A stretch of DNA of 64,000 nt, taken from the NCBI RefSeq assembly GCF_023498005.1, contig NZ_CP097289.1, positions 3,162,001-3,226,000 of the forward strand, given 5' to 3'. Position 1 is the first letter of the stretch. Each line of letters begins with the position of its first letter. Below are positions 21,628 to 29,936 of this stretch, piece by piece. The stretch is from Streptomyces durmitorensis. Its GTDB lineage: Bacteria; Actinomycetota; Actinomycetes; Streptomycetales; Streptomycetaceae. The notes beneath the pieces were generated by a model. The model ran no database searches. It was not told where the DNA came from and saw only the letters and a list, made by a program, of their open reading frames with translations. Both the position numbers and the translations under genes were made by a program.

Positions 21628-22305
21628 ATGGGGGAAGAAAAGGACACGACGGCGGAGCAGGGCCGGGGGCGCCGGGGCGTCAATCGGCGGACGCTCCTGA
21701 TCGGCGGCGCGGCGGCGGCCGTCGGCACGGCCGCGCTCGCTTCGGACCAGCTGGGCCGCCTGTGGTGGCGGCTGCCCGGCGTCGTCAAGAAGCGCAAGGA
21801 GGGCGAGGTCGACGCCCGGGGCGCCCAGTGGGTCGCCGCGTCCGACTACAACTGGCGCCGCGCGGACCGCCCCGACGACTACGGAATCGACATGGTCGTC
21901 ATCCACGTGGTGCAGGGCGGGTACGCGACGGCGCTGAGGGTGTTCAAGGACCCGGCGCACGGCGCGGCGGCCCATTACGTGGTGCGCAAGGACGGGCACG
22001 TCGCCCAGATGATCCGCGAGCTGGACGTGGCGTTCCACGCGGGGAACAAGAGCTACAACGAACGGAGCATCGGCATCGAGCACGAGGGCTTCGTCGACCG
22101 GAAGTCCTCGTTCACCGATGCCATGTACGAGTCGTCGGCGCGGCTCACGGCCGGGATCTGCGAGCGGTACGACATCCCGGTGGACCGGAAGCACATCATC
22201 GGGCACGTGGAGGTGCCGGGCACGGACCACACGGATCCCGGGCCGCACTGGGACTGGGACCGGTACATAGGGCTGGTGAAGAAGGCCCGCACCGCCCTCG
22301 GGTGA
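21628..22305 (+). CDS. Tat-exported N-acetylmuramoyl-L-alanine amidase (Amidase_2)
   Basis: 225 residues. NRRTLLIGGAAAAVGTAALA is a twin-arginine signal. The amidase_2 zinc site is visible: the first His in MVVIHVVQGG, AAHYVVRKDG, AFHAGNKSYNERSIGIEHEG, and the second His with the following Asp in HVEVPGTDHTDPGPHWDW. It should cut the bond between N-acetylmuramic acid and L-Ala in peptidoglycan at the cell surface. Divergent from mnmA over 61 bases. Confidence 0.92.
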   Translation: MGEEKDTTAEQGRGRRGVNRRTLLIGGAAAAVGTAALASDQLGRLWWRLPGVVKKRKEGEVDARGAQWVAASDYNWRRADRPDDYGIDMVVIHVVQGGYATALRVFKDPAHGAAAHYVVRKDGHVAQMIRELDVAFHAGNKSYNERSIGIEHEGFVDRKSSFTDAMYESSARLTAGICERYDIPVDRKHIIGHVEVPGTDHTDPGPHWDWDRYIGLVKKARTALG

Positions 22306-22339
22306 GACGTCCTGCCGAGGGTGCGCCGGGTGACGCGGC

Positions 22340-23629
22340 CTACCGAAGGTGCACCGGCAGCGACTCCACCCCGTACACGATCGACAGCTTGCGGAACGCG
22401 AGCTCCTCGGGGTCGACCGCGAGCCGCATCCCGGGGAAGCGCTTCACCAGGGCCGGGTAGGCGGCGCGCAGCTCCATGCGGGCCAGTTCGGCGCCGATGC
22501 AGCGGTGGATGCCGTAGCCGAAGGCGAGGTGGCCCGAGGCCTTGCGGTGCGGGTCGAAGCCGCCGCCGTCGGGGGTGTACTTGGCGTCGCGGTTGCCGCC
22601 GCTGAGGGAGCACAGGACCAGGTCGCCCTTGGGGATGAGCACCCCGGCTATCTCGATGTCCTCGCGGGCGAAGCGCGGGAAGGCCACCTGTACGACGGTG
22701 AGGTAGCGCAGGGCCTCCTCGACGAAGGGGGCGGCCGCCGATTCGTCGTCCCGCAGCCGTGCGGCGGTCTGCGGGTCCTGCAGGAGCAGCAGGGAGCCGA
22801 GGGCCACCATGCTCGCGGTGGTCTCGAAGCCGCCGGTGAGGATGCCGTCGGCGAGACCGGCGAGCTCCTCGTCGTCGACCGTGTCGCCGTGCTCCTTCAC
22901 GATCATGCCGAGCAGTCCGTCGCCCGGGTTCTCGCGCTGCTTCTTGACGACGTCCCGGAAGTAGGAGAGCGAGGCGGATATGGCCCCGAAGGGAGCGGTC
23001 GCCCCGCCGAAGAGGTCGAAGCGCTCCATGGCCAGCTGCTGGAAGTCGTGGCGGTCCTCGTACGGCACGCCGAGCAGTTCGCAGATCGTCAGCGACGGGA
23101 TCGGCAGCGCGAAGGCCTCGACGAGGTCGACGGGCCCTTCGGCGGCTTCCATCGCGTCGAGCCGCTCCTCGACGATGGCCTCGATCCGGGGCGTGAGGCG
23201 GCGCAGCCTGCGCATCGTGAACTCGGGCGTGAGGATGCGGCGCAGATGCGTGTGGACCGGGGGGTCGCTGAAGCCGAGGCCGCCGGGGTTGTGGTCCTCG
23301 ACCACGCCCGCGTTGCCCGCGAGGTTCGTGAAGTCGTTGCTGAAGCCGCCGGTCGCGCCGAGGACGGCCTTCACCTCGTCGTAGCCGGTGACCACCCAGG
23401 CGTCCATGCCGAACGGCAGCGGCACCTTGGAGACCGGCTGCTCCGCCTGGTGCTCGGTGAGCCGGGCCACCGGGTCGAGCCCGTCGCGGCGCATCGGCGC
23501 CAGCAGGGGCTCGGGCAGCCGCGAGATCGCCGAGGCGCTGATCCCGTTCTTCTGGATCCTGGAGAGATAGATGCGCCCGAGCCGCGCGGCGATGCGAGAG
23601 CGGAGGTTCGCCTTCAATGTGAACTCCAT
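22340..23629 (-). CDS. Cytochrome P450
   Basis: 429 residues from the ATG at 23629, which has no evident ribosome-binding site; a longer frame exists upstream but lacks coding character. The I-helix oxygen-binding motif is GGFETT (266-271), the K-helix is EALR (305-308), and the heme loop is FGYGIHRCIGAELAR with ligand Cys377. It is a soluble class I bacterial P450 needing ferredoxin and reductase; neither is adjacent. The N-terminal extension of about 30 residues is a little longer than usual. Substrate unknown. Confidence 0.93.
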   Translation of the reverse strand: MEFTLKANLRSRIAARLGRIYLSRIQKNGISASAISRLPEPLLAPMRRDGLDPVARLTEHQAEQPVSKVPLPFGMDAWVVTGYDEVKAVLGATGGFSNDFTNLAGNAGVVEDHNPGGLGFSDPPVHTHLRRILTPEFTMRRLRRLTPRIEAIVEERLDAMEAAEGPVDLVEAFALPIPSLTICELLGVPYEDRHDFQQLAMERFDLFGGATAPFGAISASLSYFRDVVKKQRENPGDGLLGMIVKEHGDTVDDEELAGLADGILTGGFETTASMVALGSLLLLQDPQTAARLRDDESAAAPFVEEALRYLTVVQVAFPRFAREDIEIAGVLIPKGDLVLCSLSGGNRDAKYTPDGGGFDPHRKASGHLAFGYGIHRCIGAELARMELRAAYPALVKRFPGMRLAVDPEELAFRKLSIVYGVESLPVHLR

Positions 23630-23845
23630 GAGGGGGTTGTCGTGCAGCCCCGAACGCGCGGAGCGGACTCGCGAGCGGCAAGCATAGATCGGCGAGCTGT
23701 GGGCGCCGTAGCCCGCTCCTGTGCCTGTCCGCCCGATAGCGGCTGAAACCGGCATCAACTCCGGGCGGGATCAACCGAGTCGTGCGTCACCCTGGTCACG
23801 TATCGTCGCGAACCGGGACCAAACTGGCGCCGCAGGAGGCCGGAC

Positions 23846-25009
23846 TCAGCTCAGCCCCGCCGTCCGTGCCCGTTCCACCGCCGGGCCGATCGCCTGGGCC
23901 ACCGCCGCCACGTCCGCCTTCGTCGAGGTGTGCCCGAGAGAGAAGCGCAGTGTGCCGCGGGCCAGGTCGGGGTCGGTCCCGGTGGCGAGCAGGACGTGGC
24001 TCGGCTGGGCCACGCCCGCCGTGCACGCCGAGCCGGTGGAGCACTCGATGCCCTGGGCGTCGAGCAGCAGCAGGAGGGAGTCCCCCTCGCAGCCGGGGAA
24101 GGTGAAGTGCGCGTTCGCGGGCAGGCGGTCGACCGGGTCTCCGCCCAGGAGCGCGCCGGGGACCGCCTCGCGCACGGCGGAGACCAGATCGTCCCGCAGC
24201 GCGCCGATCTCGCGGGTGAACCACTCGCGCTGCCCGGCGGCGTGCCGCCCCGCCACCGCGAACGCGGCGATCGCGGGCACGTCGAGCGTCCCGGAGCGCA
24301 CATGACGCTCCTGCCCGCCACCGTGCAGGACGGGCACGGGGCTGTACTCGCGGCCGAGGAGCAGTGCCCCGATGCCGTACGGACCGCCGATCTTGTGCCC
24401 GGAGACGGTCATCGCGGCGAGGCCCGACGCCCCGAAGTCGACGGGCACCTGGCCGAAGGCCTGCACCGCGTCGGCGTGCAGGGGGATGCCGAACTCCGCC
24501 GCCACGTAGGCGAGTTCGCGGATCGGCATGATGGTGCCGATCTCGTTGTTGGCCCACATGACGGTGGCGAGGGCGACGTCGTCGGGGTTGCGCTCGATCG
24601 CCTCGCGCAGCGCCTCGGGGTGCACGCGGCCGTACGTGTCGACGGGGAGGTACTCGACGGTGGCGCCCTCGTGCTCGCCGAGCCAGTGCACGGCGTCGAG
24701 GACGGCGTGGTGCTCGACGGGGCTGGAGAGGACCCGGGTGCGCGCGGGGTCGGCGTCGCGCCGCGCCCAGTACAGGCCCTTCACGGCGAGGTTGTCGGCC
24801 TCGGTGCCGCCCGCGGTGAAGACGGTCTCGCTGGGGCGCGCGCCGAGCGACTCGGCGAGCGTCTCGCGGGCCTCCTCGACGGTGCGTCGCGCCCGGCGCC
24901 CCGCGGCATGCAATGAGGACGCGTTGCCGGTGACGGCGAGCTGGGCGGTCATCGCCGCGATCGCCTCCGGGAGCATCGGAGTGGTCGCTGCGTGGTCGAG
25001 GTAGGCCAT
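23846..25009 (-). CDS. Cysteine desulfurase, NifS/IscS family
   Basis: 387 residues starting [11 protein letters not shown], the family hallmark. The PLP lysine is Lys206 in SGHKIGGP; the persulfide-forming cysteine is Cys329 in STGSACTAG, and short spacing in this loop suits group I enzymes. It converts cysteine to alanine and passes sulfur to acceptors. Because mnmA lies nearby on the same strand it is the likely sulfur source for tRNA 2-thiolation. An upstream in-frame GTG four codons earlier is an alternative start. Confidence 0.93.
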   Translation of the reverse strand: MAYLDHAATTPMLPEAIAAMTAQLAVTGNASSLHAAGRRARRTVEEARETLAESLGARPSETVFTAGGTEADNLAVKGLYWARRDADPARTRVLSSPVEHHAVLDAVHWLGEHEGATVEYLPVDTYGRVHPEALREAIERNPDDVALATVMWANNEIGTIMPIRELAYVAAEFGIPLHADAVQAFGQVPVDFGASGLAAMTVSGHKIGGPYGIGALLLGREYSPVPVLHGGGQERHVRSGTLDVPAIAAFAVAGRHAAGQREWFTREIGALRDDLVSAVREAVPGALLGGDPVDRLPANAHFTFPGCEGDSLLLLLDAQGIECSTGSACTAGVAQPSHVLLATGTDPDLARGTLRFSLGHTSTKADVAAVAQAIGPAVERARTAGLS

Positions 25010-25057
25010 GGTGGGCACGATTCTACGAGCCTCGCGGGGCCCCGCGTCCAAGCGGTG

Positions 25058-25372
25058 TCAGCCCGCGAGACCCCACGACACGGTGTTGTCCATGGACATC
25101 AGCACGGCGAGCACGACGAGATCGGCCACACCGAGCCCGAGTCCGAGGAGTGCGCGGCCCTTTCGGCTGGTCCCGCGCAGGAGCGCGATGCCCGCGAGGA
25201 CGATCGCGATCGGGCCGAGGAAGAGGTTGAGGACGAGCAGTCCGAGCAGGCCGAGGACGAACGAGGCGACGGCCATGCCGTCGGTGTCACGCCGGCCGGT
25301 GGGGGCGGGGGCAGGGACGGGGTCGGGGGTGGAAGCGGTGGTGGGCTTGCGGGTGAGGGTGGTGAGTTCCAT
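25058..25372 (-). CDS. Small membrane protein, DUF4190-like
   Basis: 104 residues with AGGAGT upstream of the ATG. A Pro/Ala/Thr-rich head (TPDPVPAPAPTGRRDTDG) precedes two membrane helices: MAVASFVLGLLGLLVLNLFL and a segment GLGLGVADLVVLAVLM. The text between them, GPIAIVLAGIALLRG, is characteristic of DUF4190. Located downstream of the 51-codon membrane-protein gene and in the same orientation, so the two are probably one transcript under control of the divergent TetR regulator. Confidence 0.75.
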   Translation of the reverse strand: MELTTLTRKPTTASTPDPVPAPAPTGRRDTDGMAVASFVLGLLGLLVLNLFLGPIAIVLAGIALLRGTSRKGRALLGLGLGVADLVVLAVLMSMDNTVSWGLAG

Positions 25373-25407
25373 GGTGCGACTCCTTGCAGGTGCCGTACGG
25401 ATCAGTG

Positions 25408-25508
25408 GTGACGCGCTCCGGGGTGGTGGCGCGCCCAGGACCAGTGGCGCGATCAGGACCGGCGACGCGCTCAAGACCGGCGACGCGCTCAGGACCGGCG
25501 ACGCGCGT
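25408..25508. repeat. 18-bp minisatellite, about five to six units
   Basis: Units of the form GACGCGCTCAGGACCGGC follow each other; three are nearly exact (about 25452-25508) and earlier ones are degenerate (GGCGCGATCAGGACC, GGCGCGCCCAGGACC, GTGACGCGCTCCGGG). The array runs between two membrane-protein genes and into the last codons of the 51-codon gene. An 18-base period keeps the reading frame. Confidence 0.75.
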
Positions 25509-25644
25509 GCCGCTCGCGGACCGCGAACACCATGAGCCAGACGCCGATGACGACGGCGGCGACGAGGGTGACGGGGAGCGGCGCGTGGGCCACGGAGCCC
25601 AGTGCCACACCGAGCAGCAGGAGAGCGGCGACGAGGAACAACAT
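25489..25644 (-). CDS. 51-residue two-helix membrane protein
   Basis: ATG at 25644 with GAGAGG seven bases upstream. The product starts MLFLVAALLLLGVALGSVAH, continues to a second helix (VTLVAAVVIGVWLMVFAV) and ends in a basic tail (RERHARRRS). GC at third codon positions is high and the two-helix hairpin with positive ends looks genuine. The stop codon lies inside the 18-bp repeat array. It is the first gene opposite the TetR regulator and one operator copy lies 37 bases before its start, so it is a likely target. Function unknown. Confidence 0.7.
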   Translation of the reverse strand: MLFLVAALLLLGVALGSVAHAPLPVTLVAAVVIGVWLMVFAVRERHARRRS

Positions 25645-25680
25645 GGGATGCCTCTCGTTGAGAATTCGGTGAACGCTTGT

Positions 25681-25752
25681 GGTAACAACTGTTCACTGAC
25701 TCTGGAGTCTACCGCCTCTCCGGCTTCCCAATCTCGGAGAACAGTTGTTAAC
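25681..25752. promoter_or_regulatory. Inverted pair of TetR operator-like sites
   Basis: GAACAGTTGTTAAC at 25739-25752 ends nine bases before the TetR start codon. Its near-exact inverse, GGTAACAACTGTTC, is at 25681-25694 in front of the divergent membrane-protein gene. Each site contains the palindrome AACA-NN-TGTT. GTGAAC...GTTCAC also brackets the left site (25670-25696). The layout indicates one regulator controlling both promoters. Confidence 0.75.
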
Positions 25753-25760
25753 TGCATGGC

Positions 25761-26402
25761 ATGAGTCACACTCTCGGCATCCGGCAGGCCCAGAAGCAGA
25801 AAACCCGGCAGGCACTCCTGGACGCGGCGCTCCAGCTGCTCGAGGAGCAGAGCCTGAGCAGCCTGGGTCTGCGCGAGGTCACCCGCGCCGTGGGCGTGGC
25901 CCCCACCGCCTTCTACCGCCACTTCCGCGACATGGCCGACCTGGGCGTGGCCCTGGTCGAGGAAGCCCTGAGCAGCCTGCACACCACGCTCGTCGCCCTC
26001 CTGGCGGCGACCGGCGACAGCGAGGGCGACGACGAGGGCGAGGAACGCATCGCGGCCACGGTCGAGTTGATCGTCGTCTATGTGCGCACCCACCCCGCCC
26101 ACGTGCGCTTCATCGCGCGCGAGCAGCACGGCGGAGTACAGGCCGTGCGCTCCGCGATAGGCGGTCAACTCACCTTGTTCGCAAGGGAGGTGAAGGACCA
26201 GTTCGCCCGGGAGCCCGAGTCGGCGGGCTGGGACGAGGACGACCTCCTGATGCTGGCCAGGATGTACGTCGACCACATGGTGATGACCGCGTCCGCCCTC
26301 CTGGAGGCGTCGCCCGACACCGAGGAGCGGGTGGCGGCCAGCGCGCGCCGGCAGCTGCGCCTGGTGTCGCTCGGGCGACGCCACTGGCTGGACGAGCGGT
26401 GA
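25761..26402 (+). CDS. TetR-family repressor, FabR-like
   Basis: 213 residues. The helix-turn-helix reads SLGLREVTRAVGVAPTAFYR followed by HFRDMADLG, and the C-terminal part RFIAREQHGG and RRQLRLVSLGRRHW resemble, from memory, E. coli FabR, the unsaturated fatty-acid regulator. The ligand could therefore be an acyl-CoA or acyl-ACP, though no fatty-acid gene is adjacent. Operator copies upstream indicate autoregulation and control of the divergent small membrane proteins. Confidence 0.88.
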   Translation: MSHTLGIRQAQKQKTRQALLDAALQLLEEQSLSSLGLREVTRAVGVAPTAFYRHFRDMADLGVALVEEALSSLHTTLVALLAATGDSEGDDEGEERIAATVELIVVYVRTHPAHVRFIAREQHGGVQAVRSAIGGQLTLFAREVKDQFAREPESAGWDEDDLLMLARMYVDHMVMTASALLEASPDTEERVAASARRQLRLVSLGRRHWLDER

Positions 26403-26467
26403 CCGGGGACGCGACGGGCGCCCCGCGAGCCTCGACTCTCCCGTAAGGAGCTACTAGCCTTACGGTC

Positions 26468-27310
26468 ATGACGACCGACCGCGACTGGACGCTCGACCAG
26501 ACCTTCGCAGGACCGACCGGCGCCGTCCGCTGGACCGCGCTGGGACCCCAGGACGCGCCGCCCGTCGTCCTGGTCCACGGCACGCCCTTCTCGTCGTACG
26601 TCTGGCGGGGCGTGGCCCACGCGCTCTCCCGCGAACACCGGGTGTACGCATGGGACCTGCCCGGCTACGGGACGTCGGAGATGCGCTCCGGGCAGGACGT
26701 GACCCTGGCCGCGCAGGCCCGCGTCCTCACCGGGCTCCTCGCGCACTGGGGCCTTGACGAACCCGCCGTCGTGGCCCACGACTTCGGCGGATGCGTCGCG
26801 CTGCGCGCCCACTTCCTGCACGGCGCCCGCTATGAGCGCCTCGCCGTCGTCGACCCGGTGGCCCTCGCCCCCTGGGGCTCCCCCGCCTACCGCCTGCTCG
26901 GCGCGAACGCCGACGTCTTCGCCCAGCTGCCGCCCGCCCTGCACGAGGCACTGGTGCGCAGTTACGTCGGTTCCGCGAGCCACCGCGGCCTGCACCCCGC
27001 GGTGCTCGACCGCCTGGTGGAGCCCTGGTGCACGCAGGAGGGCAGGCCCGCCTTCTACCGGCAGATCGAGCAGAACGACCAGCGGTTCACCGACGAGATC
27101 CAGGGCCGATACGGGGAGTTGGCGCTGCCCGTCCTCATCTGCTGGGGCACGGACGACACCTGGATCCCGGTCGAGCGCGGCCACGAGCTCGCCAAGCTGA
27201 TCCCCGGCGCCCGGCTGCGTCTGATCGAGGGCGCGGGACATCTCGTACAGGAGGACGCGCCCGCCGAACTCACCGGCGAGCTGAGCCGTTTCCTGCGTAC
27301 AGATCGGTGA
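26468..27310 (+). CDS. Alpha/beta hydrolase with aspartate nucleophile
   Basis: 280 residues. VLVHGTPFSSYVWR is the oxyanion-hole strand. The nucleophile elbow is VVAHDFGG with Asp105 instead of Ser, as in haloalkane dehalogenases, epoxide hydrolases and fluoroacetate dehalogenases; the halide-stabilising Trp that follows Asp in haloalkane dehalogenases is Phe here. The acid is in CWGTDDTWIP and the His in EGAGHLVQED. TAGCCT stands seven bases before the ATG, implying a leaderless transcript. The last 41 bases overlap the convergent WYL regulator gene. Confidence 0.9.
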   Translation: MTTDRDWTLDQTFAGPTGAVRWTALGPQDAPPVVLVHGTPFSSYVWRGVAHALSREHRVYAWDLPGYGTSEMRSGQDVTLAAQARVLTGLLAHWGLDEPAVVAHDFGGCVALRAHFLHGARYERLAVVDPVALAPWGSPAYRLLGANADVFAQLPPALHEALVRSYVGSASHRGLHPAVLDRLVEPWCTQEGRPAFYRQIEQNDQRFTDEIQGRYGELALPVLICWGTDDTWIPVERGHELAKLIPGARLRLIEGAGHLVQEDAPAELTGELSRFLRTDR

Positions 27311-28259
27311 CCGCGGCGGCGGCGCCCTCCAGCTCGGCCCGCACCTCGGGCGGCGAGAGCACCTCCACACTCGCGGCGAACGGGAGCAGCGTGCGGGCGT
27401 CACCGACGACACCGAAACCAAGCCGGACGGTGATCCACTCGCTCTCCCCGTCGTCCTCGGGACGTGCGCTGAGGAACTGCCCCTTCAGGCGCAGGAACTG
27501 GGCGAAACGATCGCGCGCGACCCGCGCCGTCACGTCGACGCCGACCGGACGGTCCTCGACCTGGCGCTTCAGCACACGCCAGACGTCGGCGAGTTCGACA
27601 CCGGGCCTGCGCCGCACGGGCACATCCGTGAGCGTCGCGGCCCGCACCCGGTCGGCGCGGAAGAGCTGGGGCGTGCCGCGCCGGTCGGCGACCAGATACC
27701 AGACGCCCGCCTTGGAGACGAGGCCGTAGGGGTCCACCGTGTACGTGCTCGGCTCCGCGTCGCCGCTGTGCCGGTAGCGCAGGCGCAGCCGACGGTCGGA
27801 GAACACGGCGTCCTGCAGCACGTCGAGGTCGGCGGTGACCGGATCCGATCCGCGCGGCCCCGGCATCCAGCGCGCCGCGTCGACGAGGATGCGCCGGCTC
27901 GTCAGCTCGGCGGCGGGACGGTGCGGTGCGGGCAGGGCCGCCATGACCTTGCGCAGCGCGGAGCCGATCGCGTCCCCGAGTCCGAGCGCGGCGTGCGCGC
28001 CCTGGGCGGCCAGGATGAACAGCGCCCGCGACTCGTCCGCCGTGAGCCCCGTGACGTCGGTGCGGAACCCGGGCAGGAGCGCGATGCCCCCGTGCCGCCC
28101 GCGCTCGGCGTACACCGGGACGCCGGAGGCCGAGAGCGCCTCGATGTCGCGGTAGATGGTGCGCACCGAGACTTCGAGACGGTCGGCGAGTTCATGGGCG
28201 GGGACCTGCCCGCGGGTCTGGAGCAGCAGCAGGATCGAGAGCAGCCGGTCGGATTTCAC
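27270..28259 (-). CDS. WYL-domain transcriptional regulator (YafY/DeoR-like HTH)
   Basis: 329 residues. The N-terminal HTH is MKSDRLLSILLLLQTRGQ with the recognition segment LEVSVRTIYRDIEALSASG. The WYL domain follows: YRHSGDAEPSTYTVDPYGLV then KAGVWYLVADRRGTPQLFRA, and a WCX-like C-terminal domain. Such proteins respond to nucleic-acid or nucleotide ligands in several systems, but house regulators of this size are common in Streptomyces and their genes are usually local. It may control the hydrolase with which it overlaps tail to tail. Confidence 0.9.
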   Translation of the reverse strand: MKSDRLLSILLLLQTRGQVPAHELADRLEVSVRTIYRDIEALSASGVPVYAERGRHGGIALLPGFRTDVTGLTADESRALFILAAQGAHAALGLGDAIGSALRKVMAALPAPHRPAAELTSRRILVDAARWMPGPRGSDPVTADLDVLQDAVFSDRRLRLRYRHSGDAEPSTYTVDPYGLVSKAGVWYLVADRRGTPQLFRADRVRAATLTDVPVRRRPGVELADVWRVLKRQVEDRPVGVDVTARVARDRFAQFLRLKGQFLSARPEDDGESEWITVRLGFGVVGDARTLLPFAASVEVLSPPEVRAELEGAAAAVTDLYAGNGSARR

Positions 28260-28356
28260 GCAGCCAAGGATGGCGGACGACGGCGTCGACGGCTGTCAGG
28301 TGATGCCGGGAAGGGGGACCTGTCGGCTCCTCCCGGGGCCTGCCTATGATTCAGGC

Positions 28357-29262
28357 GTGTTCGATTCCCGGCACATCAGGTCATTCCATGAAGTGGTCCG
28401 CACCGGTTCCTACTCCGCCGCCGCCCGCTCGCTCGGCTATACGCAGCCGGCGATCACCCAGCAGATGAAGGCGCTCGAACGGTCCGTCGGCACGGTCCTG
28501 TTCACCCGCGTCGGCCGCAGGATGCGGCTGACCGAGGCGGGCGAGGCGCTGTCCCGGCACGCGGGGATCATCCTCGGGAACATCAACGCCGCCGAGCAGC
28601 AGATGAACGCCATCACGGGCCTGCGCACCGGACGCGTCCGCATCTGCGCCTTCCCCAGCGCCAACGCCACCCTCATCCCCGAGGCGCTGGCCCGGCTCGC
28701 GAAGAGCCATCCCGGTGTGCGCGTCGAGCTCCAGGAGAACGAACCGCCCGAGTCGCTCCAGCGCCTGGTGGACGGCGACTGCGACATCACGCTGGCCTTC
28801 CACTACCCCGGCCTGCACGAGGACGTGCCGGACGAGGTGATGGAGATCCCGCTGATGGAAGACCAGTTGACGGTCCTCATGCCGGCCCGCCACCCGCTCG
28901 CCCGGCGCCGCTCCGTCCGGCTCGTCGACCTCGCGGACGAGCGCTGGATCGCGGGCTGCCTGCGCTGCCGCGCCAACTTCCTGCACGAGTGCGCCGAGCA
29001 GGGCTTCGCGCCGGACATCGCCTTCACCACGGACGACAACCTCGTCATCCAGAGCCTGGTCGCCGAGGGGCTCGGCATCGCGATGATGCCGGGGCTCGTC
29101 CTCAACTTCCTGCGCCACCGGGAGGTGACGGGCCGGGCCCTCGATCCGGCGTCGCGGCGGCAGGTCTCGGCGTACGCGCTCCGGGAGCACCTGCGGATTC
29201 CCGCGACGGCGCTGGTCCTTGAGGAGTTGAAGGCGGTCGCGGCGAACCGGATCGGCTGCTGA
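28357..29262 (+). CDS. LysR-family regulator of the thiol dioxygenase-exporter unit
   Basis: 301 residues starting at GTG 28357. The HTH reads SFHEVVRTGSYSAAARSLGY then TQPAITQQMKALE; the effector domain has VRICAFPSANATLIPEAL. Cys residues in GCLRCRANFLHECAEQ are unusual for the effector domain and could sense thiols or metal (inference). A perfect TATGAT sits six bases before the GTG, so the mRNA is leaderless. It lies immediately upstream of, and in the same direction as, the dioxygenase and YeiH genes, and is likely to regulate them. Confidence 0.9.
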   Translation: MFDSRHIRSFHEVVRTGSYSAAARSLGYTQPAITQQMKALERSVGTVLFTRVGRRMRLTEAGEALSRHAGIILGNINAAEQQMNAITGLRTGRVRICAFPSANATLIPEALARLAKSHPGVRVELQENEPPESLQRLVDGDCDITLAFHYPGLHEDVPDEVMEIPLMEDQLTVLMPARHPLARRRSVRLVDLADERWIAGCLRCRANFLHECAEQGFAPDIAFTTDDNLVIQSLVAEGLGIAMMPGLVLNFLRHREVTGRALDPASRRQVSAYALREHLRIPATALVLEELKAVAANRIGC

Positions 29263-29366
29263 GGCGCTCGGCGGCCCTCCGAACACCCCGATCCATAAGC
29301 GGAAGTTGGGGCGAGGCTTAGAAACTGTCGTTGGACGTGATGGAAGCGCGGCAGGACGCTGCCTTT

Positions 29367-29936
29367 ATGAGTGCCTCCATCACCGCGTACCGCGCAGCCC
29401 GCACCACCGGGCGTCTGGACGACCTCGTCGCCGGCGTCCGCGAGGCCGTCGGCCGTGGCCTGCCGCCGGACCTGACCGCGTATCTCGTCGGCGAGCGGCT
29501 CGCGCCCCACCTGGGCGCGGCCGATCTGCTCACCGACGAGCAGTGCGAGGGCGACGACGAGCGCTACCGGCAGCATCTGCTGCACGCCGAGCACGACGGC
29601 AGCTTCTCGGTGGTCGGCCTGGTCTGGCTGCCGGGCCAGCACACGCCGGTCCACGACCATGTCTCCTGGTGCGTCACCGGCGTCCACGAGGGCGCGGAGC
29701 ACGAGCGGCGCTACCGCCTCGTCCCGGCCGCGTCCGGCTCCCCGGCGCGGCTCGTCGCCACCGAGGACCTGGTCAACCCGCAGGGCGCGGTGTGCGGCTT
29801 CGCACCGCCCGGCGACATCCACCGGGTCTGGAACGCCGGTACGGAGCGGGCGATCTCGCTCCACGTGTACGGCGCGGACATATCCCGCCTGGGCACCAGC
29901 GTGCGCCGGGTGTACGAGCTGCCGGCCGACCGCTGA
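29367..29936 (+). CDS. Cupin thiol dioxygenase, cysteine dioxygenase family
   Basis: 189 residues from the ATG at 29367 (AGGA ten bases upstream); ATG at 29340 and TTG at 29331 are in-frame alternatives. The iron-binding cupin motifs are clear: HTPVHDHVSWC gives His96 and His98, and GDIHRVWN gives His152. Cys102 and Tyr116 are placed where the Cys-Tyr crosslink pair could form. The family oxidises cysteine or mercaptopropionate to the sulfinate with O2. The stop overlaps the start of the YeiH exporter (TGATG), so the two are translated together, which points to removal of sulfur oxidation products. Confidence 0.85.
   Translation: MSASITAYRAARTTGRLDDLVAGVREAVGRGLPPDLTAYLVGERLAPHLGAADLLTDEQCEGDDERYRQHLLHAEHDGSFSVVGLVWLPGQHTPVHDHVSWCVTGVHEGAEHERRYRLVPAASGSPARLVATEDLVNPQGAVCGFAPPGDIHRVWNAGTERAISLHVYGADISRLGTSVRRVYELPADR

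Noticed and set aside
25408-25508. Repeat array considered as a CRISPR
   Set aside because: Units are contiguous 18-mers without spacers.
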